NCBI GenBank assembly: GCA_036725605.1
Contig: DAIMDW010000049.1
Location: forward strand, 1-25,915
Direction: 5' to 3'
From: CALBTQ01 sp036725605
GTDB lineage: Bacteria; Lernaellota; Lernaellaia; Lernaellales; Lernaellaceae
Length of the DNA: 25,915 bases
The translations under genes were made by a program, and so were the position numbers. Under the pieces are notes generated by a model. That model ran no database searches, was not told where the DNA came from, and was given only the letters and a program-made list of their open reading frames with translations. Position 1 is the stretch's first letter. Each line of letters starts with the position of its first letter. Positions 1 to 7,809 of the stretch are shown here, piece after piece.

Positions 1-92
1 CCGGCGACGACGACACCGGCGACGACGACACCGGCGACGACGACACCGGCGACGATGACACCGGCGACGACGACACCGGCGACGACGACACG
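1..92 (+). repeat. 15-bp tandem repeat coding for GDDDT
   Basis: About six copies of a 15-bp unit (GGCGACGACGACACC with rare third-position changes) run from the window edge and are read in frame as Gly-Asp-Asp-Asp-Thr. The array is the linker of the truncated protein that follows. Its left end lies outside the window. Confidence 0.95.
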
Positions 93-689
93 GTTGCCGA
101 CATCTTCGAAGAGGACTTCGAAAGCTACTCGATCGGCACCCTGGGCTCTCCGTGGTACGAGATTTTCCAGGGCGGCACGAGCACGCACACGGTCGCGGCG
201 TTGAAAGCCGGCAGCGGCCAGGTGATGGTGCAGACCGGCGGCACGACCGCCAGCGACTACATCGGCAGCGAATATGACTTCACCGAGACTGCGGCCGACA
301 TGGCGGTCGACTTCGACGTCTGGATCGACACGGCGGCGGAATTCGGCTTCCGTATCTATCAGTACGATCCGACCTTCGGCCAGTACTTCGACGAAGTGCA
401 GGTTTCCTACGACGACTCGACCGGCCTGCGCGCCGTCGACTGGACCGTTCCGGAGTACGTCAACTGCGGCGCGATCACCAGCCAGACCTGGGCGACGGTC
501 TCCTTGATCGTCGACCACGACGGCGGCACCTTCGACGTCGAGATCAACGGCACGGCTTCGTCCTGCAACGGCCTGGGCATGCACTGGGCCGACGGCAACC
601 CGATGGGCGGCATCGCCGTCATCGACTGGTCCGACGATGGCTACGGTGGCGTGGTCAAATTCGATAACATCACCGGTTACACTTTGTAA
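3..689 (+). CDS. C-terminal part of an xDDDT-linker secreted protein
   Basis: The reading frame is open from the left edge, so the gene is 5'-truncated. The Met at 201 is internal and not the start. What is visible is a GDDDT linker (to about 92) followed by a domain of about 195 residues that begins EEDFESYSIG and ends near 689. This domain is clearly homologous to the last 190 residues of the lipoprotein at 8392-9732: both share LGSPW, ALKAGSGQV, the DVWxDTAAEFG region and IDWSDxGYGG. The alternating hydrophobic pattern and aromatic residues suggest a beta-sandwich, lectin or LamG-like fold, but that is inference and I do not know a function. Two Cys (NCGA and SSCNG) match two Cys in the paralogue and may form a disulphide outside the cytoplasm. 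A rho-independent terminator follows the stop at once. Confidence 0.85.
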   Translation, partial: GDDDTGDDDTGDDDTGDDDTGDDDTGDDDTVADIFEEDFESYSIGTLGSPWYEIFQGGTSTHTVAALKAGSGQVMVQTGGTTASDYIGSEYDFTETAADMAVDFDVWIDTAAEFGFRIYQYDPTFGQYFDEVQVSYDDSTGLRAVDWTVPEYVNCGAITSQTWATVSLIVDHDGGTFDVEINGTASSCNGLGMHWADGNPMGGIAVIDWSDDGYGGVVKFDNITGYTL

Positions 690-705
690 GACATCGAACT
701 TCATT

Positions 706-736
706 AAAAGCCGGTCTTCGGACCGGCTTTTTTTTT
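706..736 (+). terminator. Rho-independent terminator after the truncated gene
   Basis: An A-rich flank leads into AGCCGGTC, a TTCG tetraloop, GACCGGCT and then nine T. The stem is perfect and lies 17 nt after the stop codon at 687-689. Confidence 0.93.
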
Positions 737-982
737 GCCCGCGCACGGTCCCTATTCGGGATTGATCCGACAGCAAGAATGATTAGGTTGGGGTGGATGG
801 ATTGACGCGGCCTCGCCGGGCGGCTTACACCCTCATTTCTCCGATGATCCCCTCATGAGATCCAGCCTTGGTTGAGGCCACTTTTTTAATTGATATCACG
901 AAGGAATCAGGCGGACGATCTCCCGGTGCTCCGCTCCGTCGCCATCACGTCGCCGCCGGCCTCGTTATGTGCCGGGTAGTGC
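737..982. other. Intergenic stretch without a recognisable gene
   Basis: I see no plausible coding frame, RNA gene or repeat here. It separates the terminator of the upstream gene from the promoter of the PpiD-like gene. Part of it is AT-richer than the flanking genes (around 880-900). Confidence 0.5.
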
Positions 983-1011
983 TTGATTTTTACGTGCTCG
1001 TGGTGTAGGTT
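983..1011 (+). promoter_or_regulatory. Sigma70-type promoter for the PpiD-like gene
   Basis: TTGATT (983-988), a 17-bp spacer and TAGGTT (1006-1011) have the same geometry as the tRNA-Ala promoter further on. The expected start of transcription is near 1018, giving a leader of about 30 nt with GGGG (1037-1040) as the ribosome binding site. Confidence 0.5.
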
Positions 1012-1048
1012 GCGCCGTTGAACTTGATCCAAGCATGGGGTTTTGTTA

Positions 1049-3010
1049 ATGGCTTTAAGCTTTCTTCGTCGTCACGCGAAATCGCGCTGGATTAAAGTCC
1101 TGCTGCTGACCGTCGCGGCGAGCTTCATTATCGGTTTCGGCGCCTTCGCCTACGTGTCCCGTTCGATGAACAAGAACAGCCCCGACGGGCAAAATCAGAT
1201 CTGGTTCGCCAAGGTTGACGGTGTACCCATCGATCTGGCGGCGATGTCCTCGGCCGTGCGTTATCTGGAAAATCGCTACAAACAGATGCTCGGCGACGCG
1301 GCCGATCAGATGCTGGCCCAGATCGATCTGCCGACGCAGGCGCTCAACCAGATGATCAACGAGCGGGTGATCGAGATTCTGGCCAAGCAGTTGGGGCTGG
1401 TGGTTTCCGACACCGAGTTGGCGCAGAACATCTACCGCATTCCCGCCTTCCAGGTGAACGGCCGCTTCGACCGGCAGCGTTACATTCAACTGCTGCACCG
1501 CAACCACATGGTGCCTTCGGAGTTCGAGGCCGAACAGCGGCGCGAACTGCTGTCGAACAAACTGCGGCACCTGATCTTCTCCACGGTGAAAATTTCGGAC
1601 GGCGAAGTCTTCGAGGAGTGGCTGGGCCGCAACGACAAAGTCAGCCTGAATTTCGTCAAACTGCCGGCCAAGCAGATCGAACAGGAAATCACGTTCACCG
1701 ACGAAGAAATCAACGTGTACTTCGAGGCCAACCGCGACAAGTTCCATATTCCCGAGACGCGCAAGGTCGACACGCTGACGGTCGATCCGGAAGATTACCT
1801 CGGCGACGTGGAGATTTCCGAGGCCGAAATCGATGAATACTACAACAAGAACATCGAGCGCTTCTCGCACGAGGAGGAAGTCAAGGCGAGCCACATCCTG
1901 ATCAAGGTGGAGCCCACCGCTTCCCCGGAAGAAAAGGACGCCGCGCGCGCCAAGACGGAAGACCTGCTCAAACAGCTTCAGGGCGGCGCCGATTTCGCCA
2001 CGCTGGCCAAGGTCAACAGCGACGATCCGGGCAGCAAGAACAATGGCGGCGATTTGGGTTGGTTCGGTCGCGGTAAAATGGTCCCGGCTTTTGACGATAC
2101 GGCGTTCTCGCTGCAGCCCGGCGAACTGTCCGGCGTGGTTGAAACGAATTTCGGCTTCCACATCATCAAGGTCGAAGACCAGCGTCCGCAGGGCGTGCAG
2201 CCGCTGGATGAAGTCAGCGACGGCATCAAGACCACCCTGGAGCACGAACGGGCGCAGGAACTGGCGATGACCAAGGCCAAGGAACTGCGCACGCTGATCA
2301 ACAAAGACGAAAACCTGATGGACTTCGGCAAAGAGCGCGACATGAAGGTGGCCACGAGCTCGTTCTTCGCGCTCGACACGCCGGTGCCGGGCATGGCCGA
2401 CGGCTTCGCCGCCACGCGCATGGCGTTCTCGATGGCGGAAGGCGAAATCAGCGAGCCGATCAGCGGCGGCGGCGTGGTGTACTTGATGAAGCTCACGCAC
2501 ATCGTCAAGGAACACGAGGCGGCGCTGGACGAGGTGAAGGAAAGGGTGCGCGCGGACATGCGCAAGACGCGCATGGAAAATCTGCTCAAAGAAAAAGCCG
2601 CGGGCATGGTGACGATGCTGCGCGAAGGACAGAGCCTGGAGGCCGTCGCCAAGGCGTACGGTCTGGAAGTGGAAAACACGGGCCTGTTCACGCGGCAGAA
2701 CGCGTCGATTCCGCGCATCGGCATGGCGCCGGCGCTGCTGGCCGCCTCCTTCGAGCTGACGCCCGAACAGCCGCTGCTGCCCGAACCGTTCATCAGCGGC
2801 AACAACGCCATCGTCGGCGTGCTCGACAAACGCGAGAAGCCCGACGACGCGAATTTCTCCGCCGAGAAGGAAGATTTGCGCGACGAACTGAAGGAACAAC
2901 GGGCGCAGATCACGCTGCAGGCCTGGATGGAACAGGCGCGCAAAAGCATCAAAGTCGTCACCAACGAGGAGGCGATGCAGGCCCTGCGCGCCCGCGCCAA
3001 GAAGCGCTAA
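1049..3010 (+). CDS. PpiD/SurA-type periplasmic peptidyl-prolyl isomerase
   Basis: A membrane-anchored folding chaperone with a parvulin (PpiC) rotamase domain, expected to act on proteins leaving the Sec translocon. The 653-residue protein has a cytoplasmic basic stretch (LRRHAKSRWIK), one membrane segment at about residues 16-36, a SurA_N/PpiD_N-like helical region at about 50-190, and a parvulin domain at about 276-385. The parvulin domain shows VKASHILI, the GGDLGWFGRGKMVPAF core and GFHIIKV. A second, degenerate parvulin-like or helical region fills the C-terminus. E. coli PpiD is of similar length (623). I chose ATG 1049 over TTG 1043 because GGGG sits 8 nt upstream and the membrane anchor begins right after it. 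The gene appears monocistronic and is followed by a tRNA with its own promoter. The many secreted proteins nearby make an envelope-folding role reasonable. Confidence 0.9.
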   Translation: MALSFLRRHAKSRWIKVLLLTVAASFIIGFGAFAYVSRSMNKNSPDGQNQIWFAKVDGVPIDLAAMSSAVRYLENRYKQMLGDAADQMLAQIDLPTQALNQMINERVIEILAKQLGLVVSDTELAQNIYRIPAFQVNGRFDRQRYIQLLHRNHMVPSEFEAEQRRELLSNKLRHLIFSTVKISDGEVFEEWLGRNDKVSLNFVKLPAKQIEQEITFTDEEINVYFEANRDKFHIPETRKVDTLTVDPEDYLGDVEISEAEIDEYYNKNIERFSHEEEVKASHILIKVEPTASPEEKDAARAKTEDLLKQLQGGADFATLAKVNSDDPGSKNNGGDLGWFGRGKMVPAFDDTAFSLQPGELSGVVETNFGFHIIKVEDQRPQGVQPLDEVSDGIKTTLEHERAQELAMTKAKELRTLINKDENLMDFGKERDMKVATSSFFALDTPVPGMADGFAATRMAFSMAEGEISEPISGGGVVYLMKLTHIVKEHEAALDEVKERVRADMRKTRMENLLKEKAAGMVTMLREGQSLEAVAKAYGLEVENTGLFTRQNASIPRIGMAPALLAASFELTPEQPLLPEPFISGNNAIVGVLDKREKPDDANFSAEKEDLRDELKEQRAQITLQAWMEQARKSIKVVTNEEAMQALRARAKKR

Positions 3011-3028
3011 AAAGCGCAGTCAAACTGC

Positions 3029-3057
3029 TTGACTTGGCAAAAAAAGGGTGGTAGAAA
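3029..3057 (+). promoter_or_regulatory. Promoter of tRNA-Ala
   Basis: TTGACT (3029-3034), a 17-bp spacer and TAGAAA (3052-3057), with TGG directly before the -10 hexamer (extended -10). Transcription would start around 3064, just ahead of the tRNA. Confidence 0.75.
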
Positions 3058-3069
3058 AACCATCCTTTC

Positions 3070-3142
<73 letters not shown>

Positions 3143-3150
3143 TAAAACAC

Positions 3151-3182
3151 AAAAACCGCTTCGGGAACGAAGCGGTTTTTTT
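3151..3182 (+). terminator. Rho-independent terminator of tRNA-Ala
   Basis: A perfect 13-bp stem: AAAAACCGCTTCG, loop GGAA, CGAAGCGGTTTTT, running into further T. It is A-rich on the left arm, so it could also terminate the minus-strand gene that ends at 3186. Confidence 0.95.
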
Positions 3183-3185
3183 CGT

Positions 3186-3843
3186 TTAAGGGTTTACGGT
3201 AAGGTTGACCGCGTTATCAAGTGTATCATCATCGGCGGTGTCATCATCGGTCGTNNNNNNNNNNNNNNNNNNNNNNNNNNNNNNNNNNNNNNNNNNNNNN
3301 NNNNNNNNNNNNNNNNNNNNNNNNNNNNNNNNNNNNNNNNNNNNNNNNNNNNNNATCGTCATCGGTCGTATCGTCATCGGTCGTATCGTCATCGGTCGTA
3401 TCGTCATCGGTCGTATCGTCATCGACCGTATCATCATCGGTCGTATCATCATCGACCGTATCATCATCGGCGGTGTCGTCATCGCCAGGTAGAACATCAT
3501 CAATACAACTTTTGGCGGCCGCACAATTACCGAAATTATCCATCAGACAGTCATAGCCGGTATCGCTATAAAACGCCTCACTCGCCTCACACCAGGCGAT
3601 AGCATCTTCTATATTAATGACGTTGCCGTCTTCATCTTCCAGGTACCAGCCGCAGTCATTAAAGAAATACCAGGCCTCATCGCAAACCGGCTCAGGATCG
3701 TCATAATCATCATCATACTCCCCGCCATGCATTTCATCTTCGTCACGGTCGCTATCGGAATTACAATTGAAGCAGGTAAGAAAAATCAGTGTGAAGATAA
3801 GCAATACGAGAAAGCACGAAATCGACCGGTTAATTGTATTCAT
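3186..3843 (-). CDS. Secreted Cys-rich protein with C-terminal xDDDT tail, split by an assembly gap
   Basis: The start ATG at 3843-3841 has AGGAG upstream. The protein begins MNTINRSISC with a hydrophobic signal segment, then a Cys-rich domain (CDEAWYFFNDCGWYLED ... WCEASEAFYSDTGYDC ... NCAAAKSC) and a long tail of TDDDT/VDDDT repeats. The tail runs into 100 N and, on the other side, resumes as TTDDDTADDDT before ending in AVNLTVNP and TAA at 3188-3186. The two sides are in different frames only because 100 is not a multiple of 3; both gap edges fall on repeat-unit boundaries. No canonical lipobox is seen (LTCFNC instead). The gene lies 31 nt downstream of its paralogue at 3875-4666 and is probably co-transcribed. 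Function unknown; probably an exported or surface protein. Confidence 0.8.
3223..3486 (-). repeat. xDDDT-coding 15-bp tandem array interrupted by the gap
   Basis: Units of 15 bp (plus-strand form ATCGTCATCGGTCGT and variants) encode TDDDT/VDDDT on the minus strand, on both sides of the N run. True copy number is unknown. Confidence 0.9.
3255..3354. other. Assembly gap of 100 N
   Basis: Exactly 100 N, a conventional placeholder for an unknown length, lies inside a perfect 15-bp tandem array. The left flank ends with a complete repeat unit (CGGTCGT) and the right flank begins a new one (ATCGTC), so any whole number of units, even zero, restores the frame. Confidence 0.97.
3491..3600 (-). repeat. 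Copy 1 of a 110-bp near-identical repeat
   Basis: This stretch matches 4311-4420 at 108 of 110 positions by eye. It encodes the Cys-rich module WCEASEAFYSDTGYDC...SCIDDVL in both paralogues. Such identity at silent positions points to recent duplication or gene conversion. Confidence 0.93.
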
Positions 3844-3874
3844 CCATAAACTCCTATCGACAAATGCTCCCCTC

Positions 3875-4666
3875 TTAGGGATTGTGCGTCACGCACAAGT
3901 TGGTCAGCAGGTTGCTGAAGTTGCCCGCGTTGTCGGTGGCCTCGATGTCGACACAGTAATCTCCCGGGGGAATCGCATCCGGATTGCTCTCCGGAGCGAA
4001 GAAAACGTCGAAGCCGACCCGGACCGGGTTGTCGCAATCGCCGACGTTGTTCAGATCACAGTCCGGAGGATCGTTCAGGTCGGCCCAGGTCAGATCACGC
4101 AGGATGAACGGATCGGTCGTCCCGCTTTGATAAACGAACACTTCGCCCCCCGGCAGCAGGTTGTTGCCGGGATCGCAGACGCTCCAGAACAGAAAACTGT
4201 AGTACATCCGTTCATCGTAGTCGGAGACCTCGTCGAGGGTCGTAACGGTCGGGTCCCAGCCGCCCGCGCTCAACACCGGGGGGACGGTATCGTCGTTCGA
4301 ATGATCATTGAGAACATCATCAATACAACTTTCGGCGGCCGCACAATTACCGAAATTATCCATCAGACAGTCATAGCCGGTATCGCTATAAAACGCCTCA
4401 CTCGCCTCACACCAAGCGATTAAATCCTCAGGATTGATCGGAGTGCCGTTTTCATCTTCCAGGTAATAACCGCAGTCGCCGAAGAACGTCCAGGCGGACT
4501 CGCAGGTGAACATATCATCATCGTCGTCATCATCATAATAGTAATCCTGACCGGAATCATCTTCGCCGCGACCGTTATCGAGACCACAATTGAAGCAAAC
4601 GAGAAAAAGCGAAGAAAAGACGATCAATACGAGCAAACACAAAATCGACCGCTTAATTGTATTCAT
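3875..4666 (-). CDS. Secreted Cys-rich protein with a second beta-rich domain
   Basis: 263 residues. I placed the start at ATG 4666-4664 rather than the upstream in-frame ATG because AGGAG precedes it and the N-terminus MNTIKRSIL aligns with the downstream paralogue. Order: signal segment (residues 5-24), acidic linker with YYYDDDDDDD (about 42-51), Cys-rich module (55-119: CESAWTFFGDCGYYLED ... WCEASEAFYSDTGYDC ... NCAAAESC) and a C-terminal domain (129-263) starting PPVLSAGGW and ending NLCVTHNP. That last domain is homologous to residues 109-239 of the lipoprotein at 8392-9732. The protein shares its front half with the gene at 3186-3843 and its back half with the 8392 gene, so the family looks assembled by domain shuffling. 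No canonical lipobox: the signal ends LVCFNC. Function unknown; extracytoplasmic by inference. Confidence 0.85.
   Translation of the reverse strand: MNTIKRSILCLLVLIVFSSLFLVCFNCGLDNGRGEDDSGQDYYYDDDDDDDMFTCESAWTFFGDCGYYLEDENGTPINPEDLIAWCEASEAFYSDTGYDCLMDNFGNCAAAESCIDDVLNDHSNDDTVPPVLSAGGWDPTVTTLDEVSDYDERMYYSFLFWSVCDPGNNLLPGGEVFVYQSGTTDPFILRDLTWADLNDPPDCDLNNVGDCDNPVRVGFDVFFAPESNPDAIPPGDYCVDIEATDNAGNFSNLLTNLCVTHNP
4311..4420 (-). repeat. Copy 2 of a 110-bp near-identical repeat
   Basis: Partner of 3491-3600 in direct orientation about 820 bp apart; only two differences seen (TTTGG/TTCGG and CCAGG/CCAAG). Confidence 0.93.
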
Positions 4667-4722
4667 CCATAAATCTCCTTTCGACATCAATTGCGCTCAT
4701 ATTATTATTTCCTTGATAACAA

Positions 4723-4733
4723 ATCAAACCATG
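4723..4733 (-). promoter_or_regulatory. Possible extended -10 for the 3875-4666 gene
   Basis: Read on the minus strand this is CATGGTTTGAT: TGG followed by the -10-like TTTGAT, about 57 nt before the ATG at 4666. It resembles the CATGGTTTAAT element at almost the same distance from two other secreted-protein genes. I see no good -35 box, so it is a weak call. Confidence 0.35.
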
Positions 4734-4777
4734 CTTTGATCGCGCGGGGGATCATTCCGCGCTCCTTTTTCCGGCGC

Positions 4778-4807
4778 TTGAGAAAATCCGGCGGATCATG
4801 GTTTAAT
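4778..4807 (+). promoter_or_regulatory. Promoter of the FGE-domain lipoprotein gene
   Basis: TTGAGA (4778-4783), 18 bp and TTTAAT (4802-4807), with TGG directly before the -10. The 15-mer CATGGTTTAATAATT here (4797-4811) is repeated exactly, on the other strand, upstream of the lipoprotein gene at 8392-9732. In both cases it ends 56-57 nt before the start codon. Confidence 0.6.
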
Positions 4808-4868
4808 AATTTTTCACGACATACGTGTACGCTTTACCGACAGGTCATTTTCTTTGGAGGGATTTGCG

Positions 4869-7520
4869 ATGAGAGCCTTCTTGGTTCCGCTGTTGCTGCT
4901 GGCCTTGTTGACGGCCATACTCCCGGCCTGCACCTCGGACGACGACGACGACAACGACGACAACGACGCTTCGCCCGACGACGACACCACCGACGATGAC
5001 GACGACGATACCGGCGATGACGATACGATCGACGACGATACGCTCGACGACGATACGACCGATGACGACACGACCGACGATGATACCGTCGACGACGACA
5101 CGATCGACGACGATACCGGCGACGACGATACCGGCGACGACGACACGGTAATCGAGGAGTTCGTCACCATCACGCACGGCGCGTTCACCATGGGCAGCCC
5201 GGCGGGCGAAACCGGGCGGCGCGATGACGAAGCGCAGCACGACGTGACGCTGACCAACGACTTCGAAATGATGTCCACCGAGGTCACGCAGGAGAAATTC
5301 CTCGCCGTGATGGGCTACAACCCCAGCCACTACCCGCTGGGCGGCGGCGGCACGACGCAACCGGTGGAATCGCTGAGCTGGTACGACGCGCTGGCTTTCG
5401 CCAACAAGCTGTCGCTGGCCAAGAGCTACGCGGCGTGTTACGCGCTCAGCGACATCCTGTGCGTCGACGAGACGACAGGCGACACCGACACCTACTGTGC
5501 CGAGCACGGCGGCATCGCGTCGGCGACGGTCGCGCTGAACGCGGCGACGGTCTACGCCTGCGAGGGCTACCGGCTGCCGACCGAGGCGGAGTGGGAATAC
5601 GCGGCGCGCGCGGGCACGACCACGGCGTTTTTCGGCGGCGTGATCACCGTGCCGCAATGCACCCCGGCCGATCCGAACCTCGATCCCTACGCCTGGTTCT
5701 GCGGCAATTCGCGCCGGATGAATTCCTACGCGGTCGCCGGCAAAGATCCCAACGACTGGGACCTGTACGACATGTACGGCAACGTCGCCGAGTGGACATG
5801 GGACTGGTACGCGGCCACCTATGGCGGCGCGGTGAGCGATCCGACCGGCCCGGCCGACGGCAAATTCCGCGTGACGCGCGGCGGCGCCTTCCGCTATGAC
5901 GGCGCGTTGCGCTGCCGATCGGCCTCGCGCGCCGGACACACGAGCGCGCATCGTTCGTGGTACCTGGGCTTGCGCGTGGTGCGCACGCTGCCGGAAACCA
6001 AGGGCGCGGGCCGTGATTACCGCACTCCGATCGCCATGGCCGGCACGGACGGTCACAAGGACTATCCGTCGTCGCTGCCGTTCGCCTTCACGCGGCCGGA
6101 CGTGGGCACGCCGCTGACGCCCGCGGAGATCACCGCGTTCACGCAGAAGATCACCGGGTTTTTCAAAGACAGCGGTTACTTCAACTGGCTGACGCAGGTG
6201 AGCCACGGCATGGGCGAGGACAATCCCGACGACATGCCGCCCTACAAGCTCTTTTACGGCGATATGACCGTGGCGAAGGAAGACAGTTTGGTCACCTTCA
6301 CGCACACGGGCTTCGACGACAACTTGACCATTCCGACCTCGAAGTACTTCAACGCCGCCGCGGCGCTGTATCTGGCGTCCGGCGACGCGGATCTCGGGCG
6401 GCTGGTCGAGCTGTACGCCAAGGGTTACGTCGCGCTGTTTCGCGGCATGATGTGGGAGGAGGACGAGCACGACCCGGAAAAGACGATCCTCGCCCGGGCG
6501 ATCTTCCCACGCAACAACCGCTACACCGAGGCCGGCGACCGCGAGGCGTGGGTAAATTACGATCCGGCGCGTTATTACCAGTACAACTGGAACGCCCACA
6601 CGATTCCCAACGACAGCAATCCCTATTACGGTGAGGAGCTGTGGGTGCGCAACATGCGCAGCAAGGACGACGTGCCGCACATCTACCGCACCGTGCCGCT
6701 GGCGCAGCGGTTGGCGGATGAAGCGGCCGACCAGAACGTGGCCGACGCGGCCGCCGAGATGCTGGCCTATCTGCAGGCCTTCGCCAAGGATACGACCGAC
6801 TCGGGCTGGTACATCCGCACCAAAGAGGAAGGCGACGTGTTGGTGCCGATCGACGACAACGGTTTTGTGGTCGATCTGGCCAGCTACGTGAACTACACGC
6901 CGATTGTCGCCAGCGCCGAATGCAGCGGGCGCGAAAACAGCGCGCTGATCGGCTACGGCGAGCCGCTCGACAGCAATTGCGACAACGGCATCGGCTGGAT
7001 CTACGAGCTGATCGCCACGTACGGCAACGATTACAACTACGCCATCGTGCGCTTCTTCCACGTCGCGGAAATCACCAACGCGCTGATGAGCTGGCAGCTC
7101 GACCGCGCCGAGGAACTGCTGGCGGGCATGGCGGTGCGGGTGGATTACATGCTCTACACCGATCCGTTCCGCACGGGGTACGATTGGTGGAACGCCGATT
7201 CGTCCGCGTTTTTGCTGGCGGCGGGCACGGCCGGCCTGCCGCTGACCTCGGCCGAGGCGCAACTGATCGTGCAGGAATATTCCAAGGCCGCCGACTGGTA
7301 CATCCAATGGACGAACTGGGATCTGTGGGACGCTTCGGTGCCCAACGGTACGGTGTCCTGGCGGCCGAGCCGATCGTCGTCCGGCGGGCCGGTGGTCAAC
7401 CTGGATGAAATCAACTTCATCTTCGAGTATTGCTGGTCGCCGTTCCGCAACGAGGCGAGCGCGCCGTTCGTCGATTGCGACGTGGTGCTCGACCCGAGCC
7501 AGTGGGGCGTGCCGGAGTAA
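4869..7520 (+). CDS. Lipoprotein with FGE-sulfatase (SUMF1-like) domain fused to a large unknown domain
   Basis: 883 residues. ATG 4869 is chosen because GGAGGG lies 7 nt upstream and a signal peptide starts there, with lipobox LPAC giving Cys21. Residues 24-94 are an Asp-rich xDDDT linker. Residues about 98-372 are a formylglycine-generating-enzyme/SUMF1/EgtB-type domain: GAFTMGSPAGE, TEVTQEKFLAVMGYNPS, YRLPTEAEWEYAARAG, DMYGNVAEWTWDWY, RGGAFRYDGALRCRSASR and YLGLRVVR. The paired active-site cysteines of true FGE are not present in the RCRSASR region, so sulfatase activation is unlikely. In many secreted relatives this fold serves binding or unknown roles. Residues about 380-883 have no family I recognise. 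They are rich in Trp/Tyr and helical stretches (YFNAAAALYLASGDADLGRLVELYAKGY), possibly an alpha-toroid enzyme fold. Probably anchored in the outer membrane and exposed on the surface. Confidence 0.9.
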   Translation: MRAFLVPLLLLALLTAILPACTSDDDDDNDDNDASPDDDTTDDDDDDTGDDDTIDDDTLDDDTTDDDTTDDDTVDDDTIDDDTGDDDTGDDDTVIEEFVTITHGAFTMGSPAGETGRRDDEAQHDVTLTNDFEMMSTEVTQEKFLAVMGYNPSHYPLGGGGTTQPVESLSWYDALAFANKLSLAKSYAACYALSDILCVDETTGDTDTYCAEHGGIASATVALNAATVYACEGYRLPTEAEWEYAARAGTTTAFFGGVITVPQCTPADPNLDPYAWFCGNSRRMNSYAVAGKDPNDWDLYDMYGNVAEWTWDWYAATYGGAVSDPTGPADGKFRVTRGGAFRYDGALRCRSASRAGHTSAHRSWYLGLRVVRTLPETKGAGRDYRTPIAMAGTDGHKDYPSSLPFAFTRPDVGTPLTPAEITAFTQKITGFFKDSGYFNWLTQVSHGMGEDNPDDMPPYKLFYGDMTVAKEDSLVTFTHTGFDDNLTIPTSKYFNAAAALYLASGDADLGRLVELYAKGYVALFRGMMWEEDEHDPEKTILARAIFPRNNRYTEAGDREAWVNYDPARYYQYNWNAHTIPNDSNPYYGEELWVRNMRSKDDVPHIYRTVPLAQRLADEAADQNVADAAAEMLAYLQAFAKDTTDSGWYIRTKEEGDVLVPIDDNGFVVDLASYVNYTPIVASAECSGRENSALIGYGEPLDSNCDNGIGWIYELIATYGNDYNYAIVRFFHVAEITNALMSWQLDRAEELLAGMAVRVDYMLYTDPFRTGYDWWNADSSAFLLAAGTAGLPLTSAEAQLIVQEYSKAADWYIQWTNWDLWDASVPNGTVSWRPSRSSSGGPVVNLDEINFIFEYCWSPFRNEASAPFVDCDVVLDPSQWGVPE
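4977..5147 (+). repeat. xDDDT-coding linker array
   Basis: In-frame pentapeptides TDDDT, IDDDT, LDDDT, VDDDT and GDDDT, 15 bp each, form the linker between the lipid anchor and the FGE domain. They are less uniform at the DNA level than the arrays at 1-92 and 3223-3486. Confidence 0.9.
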
Positions 7521-7536
7521 GTCGGAAGAACGACGA

Positions 7537-7568
7537 AGGGGCGCATCGTGACGGTGCGCCCCTGTTGT
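7537..7568 (+). terminator. Terminator after the FGE-domain gene
   Basis: AGGGGCGCA, a 9-nt loop and TGCGCCCCT make a 9-bp GC-rich stem followed by GTTGT. The T tract is weak. It begins 17 nt after the stop. The rest of the interval up to 7800 shows nothing I can name. Confidence 0.65.
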
Positions 7569-7809
7569 ATGTCATCCCGGCGCTCACGCGCCGGACTACC
7601 CTCTGTCGCCCCTGACGGGGCTGAAGGTTGATGTCAATTAACAAGAAGGGTATCATTTGACAATGCATTGGGAGTCTATTTGCGATATTTGGACCGAATA
7701 GTTTCCTTTTGCTCGTTAATTCCCGAAACGTGAAACAGAGATCAGAATTTTAAAAGCGGGACGTCATATAGCGAATATTTGTTAATTTAAGTAGAGGAGG
7801 GCGAGGGCG

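Noticed and set aside
1..92. Possible CRISPR array
   Set aside because: Repeats are 15 bp without spacers and are read in frame as GDDDT.
1055..2899. 614-residue open frame on the minus strand
   Set aside because: Lies fully antisense to the PpiD-like gene, has no domain and is rich in His/Arg/Val, as expected from the complement of GC-rich codons.
3004..3017. Terminator of the PpiD-like gene (GCGCTAAAAAGCGC)
   Set aside because: Only a 4-5-bp stem including the stop codon and no T tract.
3223..3486. Possible CRISPR or non-coding satellite
   Set aside because: The 15-bp units have no spacers and continue the coding frame of the gene.
4869..6000. Active formylglycine-generating enzyme
   Set aside because: The domain is of this family but the paired catalytic cysteines are not seen and no sulfatase gene is nearby.
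4845..7307. 820-residue open frame on the minus strand
   Set aside because: Antisense to the FGE-domain gene; its Val/Ile-rich end is only the complement of the Asp codons.
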